A stretch of DNA of 64,000 bases from NCBI GenBank assembly GCA_965263485.1, contig CBDHHO010000004.1, forward strand, positions 930,001-994,000, in the 5' to 3' direction. The notes under the pieces are model-generated. The model was not told the origin of the DNA and did not search any database. It saw only the letters and a list, made by a program, of their open reading frames with translations. This DNA is from Haliotispira sp965263485. Its GTDB lineage: Bacteria > Spirochaetota > Spirochaetia > SP-2023. The number at the start of each line of letters is the position of its first letter. Position 1 is the first letter of the stretch. This document shows positions 8,337 to 19,267 of this stretch, piece after piece. Both the position numbers and the translations under genes were made by a program.

Positions 8337-8437
8337 GGGCACCTCTAAAAATTGTACGGTGAGACTTTGCTGAGGAAGCGATTCGGCAATACGATCTCTG
8401 TTTCAAGCGCAAAACTGAAATTTTTGGAGGGTCTCCT
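8337..8437. repeat. Degenerate short interspersed element
   Basis: Left end GGGCACCTCTAAAAATTG, right end GAAATTTTTGGAGGGTCTCC with two substitutions. The interior is reduced to pieces of the GATTCGGCAA module. No target duplication is recognisable. It sits in the upstream region of the glycoside hydrolase-like gene. Confidence 0.65.
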
Positions 8438-8530
8438 CCTATTCTCCTCCTATTTACACACGACTTTTCTCTTTTGTCAAGAAAAATTTTTAAAATTTAC
8501 GCAACCAATCTCAGAGAGTTTGCTGACGAC

Positions 8531-8586
8531 AGGGGACCTCCAAATAGCACAATACTCGCGAAGCGATACCATTTTAAGAGGTCCCC
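8531..8586. repeat. Minimal degenerate interspersed element
   Basis: Left end GGGGACCTCCAAATAG and right end CCATTTTAAGAGGTCCCC, with only the CAATACTCGCGAAGCGATAC module between. The rest of 8438-8863 is AT-rich and non-coding. It contains a possible promoter-like TTGAAA...TATAAT at 8657-8697 (spacing about 19, weak). Confidence 0.6.
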
Positions 8587-8863
8587 CTAAAGGATCCTTT
8601 ATATTTTTTTATTTATCTAAAAGACATTAAAACAAAGCTTAATCACAATAAATTCATTGAAAATTAACTGAATGCAAAAAATATAATGAATCAAAAGAAC
8701 TACACAAAACTATAGCATATTTAAGATTGGGCTGTATATATGCAATTTTTTATAGATATCCTCCCGTGGTTCTGGCTTGAATATATTCTAAGCATCCATT
8801 TACAATTGGATATGCTTGGATATCGAGTTGAGTTGTAAAGCAACTCACTCGAAAGGAAGAAAG

Positions 8864-9316
8864 ATGAGAAAGTCTCACAATATATACAGCTACACTATGT
8901 TGGTAACATTCCTGCTGGCCTTGCTGTCGGTCAAGCTCTCCGCTCAAAATGCAAGGGCAGTGGCCTATGTCAGCTCCAGCAACAAGGGTTTTAAAAAAGA
9001 CGTTATCAGATACTTGGAGAAGGATGCCCGGCGCAATAAGGCAAACTTGACCATCAAATCCTTAAATGAGCTCTCTGAGGACAACATGGAAGCTTATGGT
9101 AAAGTTGCCGTTATAGCTTATATTTCCGACATTAAGGCCCCGGTACTGGACAAGTTGCGCGAACTGCAAAAAACAGAACCATCCAAATATGTGGTTTTGC
9201 TCACCTATGCCCGAACAGCTCCGCCCCTGCCTGAGGGTATTGATGCGGCCACTTCTGCTTCCACGAAGCGCTATTTCATGCCAAGTTACGACCAAATTAT
9301 ATCGCACTTGTTTTAA
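8864..9316 (+). CDS. Small secreted protein, paralogue A
   Basis: About 150 residues beginning MRKSHNIYSYTMLVTFLLALLS, a signal peptide with likely cleavage after SVKLSAQ. The mature part (AYVSSSNKGFKKDVIRYLEKD, VAVIAYISDIKAPVLDKLREL) alternates hydrophobic strands and amphipathic helices, which would suit a flavodoxin-like alpha/beta fold, but no cofactor motif is certain. A paralogue lies at 13085-13531 with the same C-terminal motif PPLPEGIDAATSAS. AAAGGAAG precedes the chosen ATG, and the upstream hairpin AGTTG-TAAAG-CAACT sits just before it. Exported; function unknown. Confidence 0.75.
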   Translation: MRKSHNIYSYTMLVTFLLALLSVKLSAQNARAVAYVSSSNKGFKKDVIRYLEKDARRNKANLTIKSLNELSEDNMEAYGKVAVIAYISDIKAPVLDKLRELQKTEPSKYVVLLTYARTAPPLPEGIDAATSASTKRYFMPSYDQIISHLF

Positions 9317-9356
9317 AGAGAAGTTCTGAGAAGCTCTGAAAATCTCTCACATACTC

Positions 9357-9419
9357 GGTAATACCAATCCGTAGAAGTAGATTATGGTAAATATTTGTCA
9401 CTCCCGCTTTCGCGGGAGT
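9357..9419. repeat. Short repeat with hairpin, copy 1
   Basis: The sequence CGGTAATACCAATCCGTAGA...TCACTCCCG recurs at 52028-52074 downstream of the second large lipoprotein gene. The hairpin ACTCCCGC-TTTC-GCGGGAGT at 9400-9419 lies between two converging genes and could stop transcription from both sides, although it lacks a long T run. Confidence 0.55.
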
Positions 9420-9444
9420 CTCAGGTGCAATTGACCAACTCTCC

Positions 9445-10974
9445 CTAAGGATCTATCGGCTGCCGGGTATTGGCAAAGATGGGATCAGAGCCCAAGTTGA
9501 TACTGGGCCACTTGCCCGCATGAAAAGTCCACTGCCCGACATCGGAGCCGAATACAAACCCGGAATACTCGCTGTTGCTGTGCTGTTTGGAACCATTTTC
9601 ATCATATCCATAATTTGTACCGAGCACTGAAGTGAAATCCTCCGCCCGAATGCTGCCGGAAAGCATAATTGGAGCACCGTTCTGCCCTCCAATGGCAAAT
9701 TTAAAAGGAGGGCGCAAATCCAGATTTTTAGAGTTGGTCTTGGACGTTTCAGGATGAAACCCCTGCACCGAAGGCCCCGGAATGGATATTGCCGTTACCA
9801 GACCCACCAGCAACGCCGAGTCGAGTCCCGTACGGGAGGCTTGGATCGTTCCTCTGAAAATTCCCGTGGTCCGGGATTTATGGCTGGCCTGCCCCACCAA
9901 ACCGCCGATGTATCTCCCATTGCCTGAAATTTCTCCGGTCGCGTAGCCGGACACCAAGCCCTGACTGCCTCCTGCCAGCCCTCCGACCTCTGACTGCGCG
10001 CGATTGGGATCTTGCGATGTGATATTCCCCGTGCTGTATCCGATGATCCGCGCATTTCCTCCCATGCTGTATCCCGCAAGCCCCCCTACACTACGGCGGC
10101 CCCGGATCGTATTATTGCTGTAACCGATCACGGTGCCGCCTCTGTTCCATCCGACCAGGCCGCCCACATTGCTGCCATTTCGTCCCGAGCCGCTCGTCCC
10201 GCCCTCTACGGTGCCCGCAGCATGGCCCTTGACCGTCCCATTGACATTGCTCCCTCCCAGGCCGCCAATCCGGTCATTTGCCCCGAAGATCTCCATCTGG
10301 ACGGAGCCCGTAAGCGTGCCGGTGTTGGCCCCCACCAGGCCACCGACAAAGCGGCCCCCCGCATTCCCGGCTTCGGGGGGAAAGGGGGGCTTTTTTATGA
10401 GCTGTACCGGTTTTTCTGTGCCTCTGAGTGTGCCCCGCACCACCACGCCGCTGACGCTGCCGCCCCAGTTAAGGCCCACAATAGCCCCTACGAAGCTTTT
10501 GCCCCGGATATCGACATCTTCCATGCGCACATTGGTTATTTTGCTTTCAGCGGAAATCTGCCCGAACAGGCCGATGAAATCTTCATCGGGGCGTTGGATG
10601 GAAAAATTGCGAATCGTGTGTCCGTTGCCGTCGAAGCTCCCCGTAAAGGGCTGCCCCTGAAACGCGCCATAATTTACGGAAAAATAATCCCGGGTATCGC
10701 CAAGGTCTTTTTCCGTATCGCGGCCGACGGGTTCAAAGCCTTCTGCCGGAAAGCCGTCCTCTCCGGGCGCGGGGAACGTGATGTCGCTGACCAGGTAGTA
10801 GTCTCCGGCGAGGTTTTCCCGCATTTTCTGCAGCCCCTGCCATGTGCGTATGGGAACACCACTTCTGGGAGGAGCTTCGGCTATGGGGGGAGAATCGGAA
10901 GAAGATTCGGGCGGGTCGCAGGCGACCCACAAAATCAGGGAGCAGACAAATAAAAGGATAAATGGGCGTGAAAT
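9445..10974 (-). CDS. GLUG-repeat surface lipoprotein
   Basis: About 500 residues. The N-terminus reads FILLFVCSLILWVACDPPESS, a lipoprotein signal with the lipid-accepting Cys in WVAC. Residues from about 80 show repeated GLUG-type motifs (FIGLFGQI, FVGAIVGLN, VGGLVGAN, VGGLVGWN, VGGLAGYS, IGGLVGQA) in a Gly/Ser-rich beta-solenoid-like stretch, typical of bacterial surface adhesin-like proteins. The first conventional start in frame (TTG, 10932) lies inside the lipobox, which cannot be right. The frame is open upstream and I give the extension to an ATT codon at 10974, which is uncertain. The gene may be silenced. Its leader is shared with the gene at 50298. Confidence 0.75.
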   Translation of the reverse strand: MSRPFILLFVCSLILWVACDPPESSSDSPPIAEAPPRSGVPIRTWQGLQKMRENLAGDYYLVSDITFPAPGEDGFPAEGFEPVGRDTEKDLGDTRDYFSVNYGAFQGQPFTGSFDGNGHTIRNFSIQRPDEDFIGLFGQISAESKITNVRMEDVDIRGKSFVGAIVGLNWGGSVSGVVVRGTLRGTEKPVQLIKKPPFPPEAGNAGGRFVGGLVGANTGTLTGSVQMEIFGANDRIGGLGGSNVNGTVKGHAAGTVEGGTSGSGRNGSNVGGLVGWNRGGTVIGYSNNTIRGRRSVGGLAGYSMGGNARIIGYSTGNITSQDPNRAQSEVGGLAGGSQGLVSGYATGEISGNGRYIGGLVGQASHKSRTTGIFRGTIQASRTGLDSALLVGLVTAISIPGPSVQGFHPETSKTNSKNLDLRPPFKFAIGGQNGAPIMLSGSIRAEDFTSVLGTNYGYDENGSKQHSNSEYSGFVFGSDVGQWTFHAGKWPSINLGSDPIFANTRQPIDP

Positions 10975-11165
10975 TCCCGCAGAGAAATAATTCCCCCTGC
11001 TATATGGGTTTAATTTTTTCGATGAGCGATGAGCGATGAGCGATGAGCGATGAGCGATGAGCGAATTTTACTGAACTTGTGTTCCATAGTGCAATACTCC
11101 TTGGTATTATTATGCAAAATAATGCATAAAGATGATGTTCCGGCCAAGGTCGGAATGGTTTTAAT
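10975..11165 (-). promoter_or_regulatory. Conserved lipoprotein-gene leader, copy 1
   Basis: Read on the minus strand this begins CCATTCCGACCTTGGCCGG. It continues through a GTATTGCACTATG segment and an AGTAAAATTCGC boundary into a heptamer array, then to the lipoprotein start. The same order of blocks occurs at 50098-50297. Short reading frames through both copies encode similar peptides (KPFRPxPE...KFAHR), so either a leader peptide or DNA-level homology is conserved. The stretch to 11311 holds no other gene. Confidence 0.6.
11021..11062. repeat. Heptanucleotide tandem repeat, six copies
   Basis: Six perfect copies of GATGAGC (GCTCATC on the gene's strand) occur upstream of the GLUG lipoprotein. 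The equivalent place at 50188-50229 has GCACATC, one base different. Seven is not a multiple of three, so copy-number change would shift any leader reading frame. Confidence 0.9.
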
Positions 11166-11311
11166 AAAAGATAAAATGACATTATAAAATACCTTGTTCT
11201 TCTTAAAGAATATACGATTTCCCCGCGGAGGGCAAGAGAAATTGCAGGAAAATCCCTAAAAATTGGCCTTTTTCTGGGAAGCTGTCTTTGACAACTGGGC
11301 CCAGCCCGGTA

Positions 11312-12244
11312 TCAGAGCCCGGTAATTTCGCGGTGGCTCAGGCCGGTAAACCTTGAAATCTGTTCAATCGACAGCCCGGATTCTTTCATTTTCCGGGCAG
11401 CTTCACGCCGTCCTTCTTCCCGACCTTCTTTCCGACCTTCTTCCCGTCCTTCTTCCCGTCCTTTCCGCATGCCTAGTTTTTCACCTTCTTCCCGGCCTTC
11501 TTCCCGTCCTTCTTCCCGACCTTCTTCCCGTCCTTTCTGCCGGATGGTATCTTCGCGATTGCTTTGATCTAGGTTCTGCTTGAGCCGCGCCTCGTATTGC
11601 GACACCAGACTCGTGTCCCGGGTGAAATCCTCGTAGGCGCGGTGCGCTTTCTGGATCATTTCATCACTTTCGAGCAGTGTGGTCAGGCCCTCCATGTCGA
11701 CTCCCTCCTTGTTGAAATAGGCCACCCATGATCTCAGCGCGGGCCCTTTCAGTTGTTCTTTCTTGGCTTTGGGCAGGCTGATAAAGTGCAGCATGCAGTG
11801 CTCGCTCAGCACCTCGTGGGGCGGCCTCTGTTCTGTGAGCAGAAAGCACTGGTGTGCCTTCCGGCTTTCGGGGAATAAATCGAAATCCAACAGATTGATG
11901 CAGATGACGGGCTGGAGATCTTTATAAATGGAGCCTTCTTTGAGCTGTTCACTGTAGGATCTGGCCCAGTAGTAGAGGCTGCGGTTCCGGTAGACTTGGT
12001 TCCCGATGCTCTGCATTTCGATGTTGTAGATTCTGCCCTTTGCGTCTTTGGCCTTGATATCTAGGATGCTTTCTTTCTCTGCTGCGGTATTTTTCAGGTT
12101 AAAGGTGTTGAGCAGGGTGATTTCGGCCACTGGTCCCAGCCCGGAGTCGGAAAGGACGGCGTTGATAAAGCCGAGCGTGAGATCTTTGTGCTGTTCGCTG
12201 CCGAACAGGTAGCGGAAGTAGAAGTCGTTCGTGGGGCTGACCAT
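11312..12244 (-). CDS. Rpn-family recombination-promoting nuclease / PD-(D/E)XK transposase-like protein
   Basis: 310 residues starting MVSPTNDFYFRYLFGSEQHKD, the standard opening of the PDDEXK_2/Rpn family. The nuclease core is visible as ILDIKAKDAKGRIYNIEMQ (D...E-x-Q, residues about 60-80). Then come YYWARSYSEQLKEGSIY and a C-terminal coiled, highly charged run of REEG repeats ending with SIEQISRFTGLSHREI. Such proteins are RecA-independent DNA endonucleases that stimulate recombination. The tandem array directly upstream and the nearby elements make it a candidate player in the rearrangements here, but that is inference; its ends do not resemble an insertion sequence. Confidence 0.85.
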   Translation of the reverse strand: MVSPTNDFYFRYLFGSEQHKDLTLGFINAVLSDSGLGPVAEITLLNTFNLKNTAAEKESILDIKAKDAKGRIYNIEMQSIGNQVYRNRSLYYWARSYSEQLKEGSIYKDLQPVICINLLDFDLFPESRKAHQCFLLTEQRPPHEVLSEHCMLHFISLPKAKKEQLKGPALRSWVAYFNKEGVDMEGLTTLLESDEMIQKAHRAYEDFTRDTSLVSQYEARLKQNLDQSNREDTIRQKGREEGREEGREEGREEGEKLGMRKGREEGREEGRKEGREEGRREAARKMKESGLSIEQISRFTGLSHREITGL

Positions 12245-12331
12245 GCCTGAATTGTAGCTGCCGGGAAACTGTGGGGCAAGGCCAGCCCGGCATTAGAGCC
12301 CCCGGCTCTGAAAGGGGGAAGGCTCCCATGC

Positions 12332-12958
12332 GAGCTGGCGCAGCATGGGAGAGACAGGGGAGGGCCGTGCGCAGCTAGGCCCGACCTTCCTCTTTGCGAG
12401 CTGGCGCAGCATGGGAGAAATGGGGAGGGCCGTGCGCAGCCAAGGCCCGACCTTCCTCTTTGCGAGCTGGCGCAGCATGGGAGAAACGGGGGAGGGCCGT
12501 GCGCAGCCAAGGCCCGACCTTCATTTCTGCGAGCTGGCGCAGCATGGGAGAAATGGGGAGGCTCCCATGCGAGCTGGCGCAGCATGGGAGAAACGGGGGA
12601 GGGCCGTGCGCAGCCAAGGCCCGACCTTCATTTCTGCGAGCTGGCGCAGCATGGGAGAAATGGGGAGGCTCCCATGCGAGCTGGCGCAGCATGGGAGAAA
12701 TGGGGAGGGCCGTGCGCAGCCAAGGCCCGACCTTCCTCTTCCGCGAGCTGGCGCAGCATGGGAGAAATGGGGAGGGCCGTGCGCAGCCAAGGCCCGACCT
12801 TCCTCTTCCGCGAGCTGGCGCAGCATGGGAGAAATGGGGAGGGCCGTGCGCAGCCAAGGCCCGACCTTCCTCTTCCGCGAGCTGGCGCAGCATGGGAGAA
12901 ATGGGGAGGGCCGTGCGCAGCCAAGGCCCGACCTTCCTTTCTGCGAGCTGGCGCAGCG
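12332..12958. repeat. Tandem array of a 66-67-bp module, 11 starts
   Basis: GAGCTGGCGCAGCATGGGA starts at 12332, 12398, 12464, 12531, 12571, 12638, 12678, 12745, 12812, 12879 and 12945. Most spacings are 66-67 bp; two are 40-bp short units, and the last copy is truncated. Each unit also contains GGGCCGTGCGCAGCC and CCCGACCTTC. The module is the interior piece of the interspersed elements: one copy at about 2820-2890, two at 27150-27310. Long open frames on both strands are a by-product of the repeat and not genes. Confidence 0.9.
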
Positions 12959-12990
12959 TCTTTCTGTGGTGGGGGATTTTTAGAGGTTCC
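12959..12990. repeat. Right end of an interspersed element closing the array
   Basis: TTTCTGTGGTGGGG followed by GATTTTTAGAGGTTCCC is the inner module plus right terminus of the family. The matching left terminus is not seen before 12332, so the array is an element that lost its left end or was amplified from one. Confidence 0.75.
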
Positions 12991-13084
12991 CAATAGAATT
13001 CCCTTTTGGCTTGAACGGCGCCAAATATTCATTTACAATTGAGAGGTTGGATGCTCAGGGCTGTTCCCTCGAAAGGAAAGAAAT

Positions 13085-13531
13085 ATGAAGAAGCATCGAA
13101 ATAGCCATGTTCTATTGGCTGCATTCCTGCTGATGATCTCGGCCAAGATTTTCGCTCAAAATACAGGAGCGGTAGCCTATGTCAGTTCCAGCAACAAGGG
13201 GTTTGAAAAAGATGTCATTAAAAACCTGAAAAAGGATGCCCGGCGCAGTAAAGTAGACTTGGCTATCAAGTCCTTAGATGAGTTTTCTAAGGACAGTTTG
13301 GCAGCTTATGGTAAAGTTGCCATCATCGCGTATATTTTGGATATTAAGGGCCCGGTACTGGATAAGCTGCGCGAGTTACAAAAAACAAAGCCATCGAAGT
13401 CTGCAGTCTGGCTTACCTATACGAAAACAGCACCGCCTCTGCCCGAGGGTATTGATGCGGCTACTTCCGCTTCCAAGCAGAGTTATGCCAAGTACGGTTA
13501 TGGTCAAATGATTGTGCCTCATTTGTTCTAA
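13085..13531 (+). CDS. Small secreted protein, paralogue B
   Basis: 148 residues starting MKKHRNSHVLLAAFLLMISAKIFAQ, a signal peptide. The mature sequence is clearly homologous to the protein at 8864-9316 along its whole length (AVAYVSSSNKGF, KDARRSK, AYGKVAIIAYI, PVLDKLRELQK, PPLPEGIDAATSAS). CATTTACAATTG upstream of both genes and CGAAAGGAAAG before both starts are conserved, so the duplication included the regulatory region. Between the copies lie the GLUG lipoprotein, the Rpn nuclease and the array. Function unknown; export to the periplasm or surface is predicted. Confidence 0.75.
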   Translation: MKKHRNSHVLLAAFLLMISAKIFAQNTGAVAYVSSSNKGFEKDVIKNLKKDARRSKVDLAIKSLDEFSKDSLAAYGKVAIIAYILDIKGPVLDKLRELQKTKPSKSAVWLTYTKTAPPLPEGIDAATSASKQSYAKYGYGQMIVPHLF

Positions 13532-13675
13532 AAAGGAGGCTCTAAAAATCCGATTCTGCGCTGAATAAGAGTTTCTTTACTACTAGGCCGCAGGTTCTTG
13601 CGAAGGAGAATTCGGCTCGTCCCTTTCCCATTCTCTAGGTCGGTTCAGGCTGGAGCGGCCTGCGTTTCAGCTTTA

Positions 13676-13834
13676 GGGGACCTCTAAAAATTCCATTCTG
13701 CGCTCTTGCTCGCTCTTTTGAAACGAACAGCTTTGTCAGTAAAGCCTTACAATACAACAAAGTATTCTTCGGCCTCACTTCCTCGCTCCAAAATAGCTTC
13801 GCAAGAAGACAAAAGCGAATTTTTAGAGGTCCCC
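13676..13834. mobile_element. MITE-like element, 159 bp, with TTTA duplication
   Basis: Left end GGGGACCTCTAAAAATTCC, right end GCGAATTTTTAGAGGTCCCC, TTTA at 13672-13675 and 13835-13838. The interior is the GAAACGAACAGC / AATACAACAAAGTATT / AATAGCTTCGCAAGAAGA module, inverted relative to 2191-2344. Upstream 13532-13675 is a decayed copy beginning GGAGGCTCTAAAAATCC. Another right-end-like piece (CGAATTTTTAGAG) ends near 13923. Confidence 0.9.
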
Positions 13835-13974
13835 TTTAGGTACTGTACTGTAATTAGCATGGCTCAGCGGTCCGTTCTCGCGGTCATCCTCAATAGCTTC
13901 GCAGGAAGAACGAATTTTTAGAGTTATCTTTTATAGCACTACCAAGCCAAATGGACAGGCAGAGGGAGAAAATA

Positions 13975-14571
13975 ATGCAACAGGATTCACAGAATCTCGG
14001 AAGAGGTTTTCATTACGGTGTTTGCGTGTTGCTGCTCAGTGCTCTTTGGTCCGTCTGGTCCCAGTCACTTCATGCCAACGAAAGATCTGAGCTGCTGGAC
14101 CTGAGCAGTCTCAGCCTGGCGGGCATCTATGTTCTCCCGATAGAAGAGCGAGTCAAAGTACTCAACTTCCAGCTCGAAAATTTGAGGCTGCGCCGGGAAA
14201 TTACTTTGTCCCATTACCGTGACAAAGTACTGGTGCTAAATTTCTGGGCGACTTGGTGTCCCCCCTGCCGGGCAGAAATGCCTGCCATCGAAGCCCTGCA
14301 TCAGGCATTAAAGGATCAGGGACTGGTTTGGCTGGCAATCAATTCGGGTGAGGACCGCGCCACAATAAAAAGCTATATCGACAAATACAGCTACACATTC
14401 CCGATATTGTTAGATCCGCGGAACAGCAATATGCGGAAATATGGCATTCAGGGACTCCCGGCCACGATTATTGTCAATAAGAGCGGTTATGTCGTGGCAC
14501 TGGCCATGGGTAGCGTCGATTGGCGCAGCCCAGAAGTGATAGCAGCATTTCAAAAATTATTGGCAGAATAA
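13975..14571 (+). CDS. TlpA/ResA-like periplasmic thioredoxin
   Basis: About 198 residues. A hydrophobic N-terminal segment (GVCVLLLSALWSVWSQ) works as a signal peptide or anchor. A thioredoxin fold follows with VLVLNFWATWCPPCRAEMP, the CPPC active site of TlpA/ResA reductases, and the cis-proline segment GIQGLPATIIVNKSG. It should reduce disulfides in the periplasm, for example during cytochrome maturation or oxidative-stress repair; the partner is unknown. The ATG at 13975 is preceded by GAGGGAGA, making it better than the ATG at 13951. It is isolated from its neighbours by elements on both sides. Confidence 0.85.
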   Translation: MQQDSQNLGRGFHYGVCVLLLSALWSVWSQSLHANERSELLDLSSLSLAGIYVLPIEERVKVLNFQLENLRLRREITLSHYRDKVLVLNFWATWCPPCRAEMPAIEALHQALKDQGLVWLAINSGEDRATIKSYIDKYSYTFPILLDPRNSNMRKYGIQGLPATIIVNKSGYVVALAMGSVDWRSPEVIAAFQKLLAE

Positions 14572-14630
14572 AAACAAAGCTGCTCTGAGAGAGACGCAAC
14601 GCCGGAGAGGGTCGCCCCGAACTGTCTTTA

Positions 14631-14671
14631 GGGCACCTCTAAAAATTCCCATTCCGCTTTTAGAGGTTCCC
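14631..14671. repeat. Minimal 41-bp interspersed element
   Basis: GGGCACCTCTAAAAATTCC and a shortened right end CTTTTAGAGGTTCCC are separated by only a few bases. It is flanked by TTTA on the left and TAAA on the right, so no clean duplication. It lies between the ends of the converging thioredoxin and rpoC genes; no intrinsic terminator is obvious there. Confidence 0.7.
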
Positions 14672-14770
14672 TAAAGCTCCCCTTATGCATTCGGGTGCAT
14701 TCGGGCTGAAAACGGTGCTGCTGCCTCAAATCTGGGAGAAATTGCTCAGCTCCGGAAGTCCACCAGTGTC

Positions 14771-19204
<4,434 letters not shown>

Positions 19205-19267
19205 GAATGGGGAAACTCCTTGACCGGCCTGAAACCCGGATGAAATTCTGAGGTGCTTGCTCAGAAA

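Noticed and set aside
8272..8412. 47-residue N-terminal extension of the glycoside hydrolase-like protein
   Set aside because: The extension is translated element sequence; the conserved domain starts right after the ATG at 8271.
11021..11062. CRISPR or protein-coding repeat at the heptamers
   Set aside because: A 7-bp unit without spacers is a simple tandem repeat; the leader reading frame is short and its translation is unproven.
12332..12958. CRISPR array
   Set aside because: Units are contiguous and near identical with no unique spacers, and no cas genes are present.
12345..13042. Long overlapping open frames of 100-212 codons on both strands
   Set aside because: They are created by a 66-67-bp tandem repeat; all frames show the same low-complexity repeats, with no ribosome-binding sites and no homology pattern.
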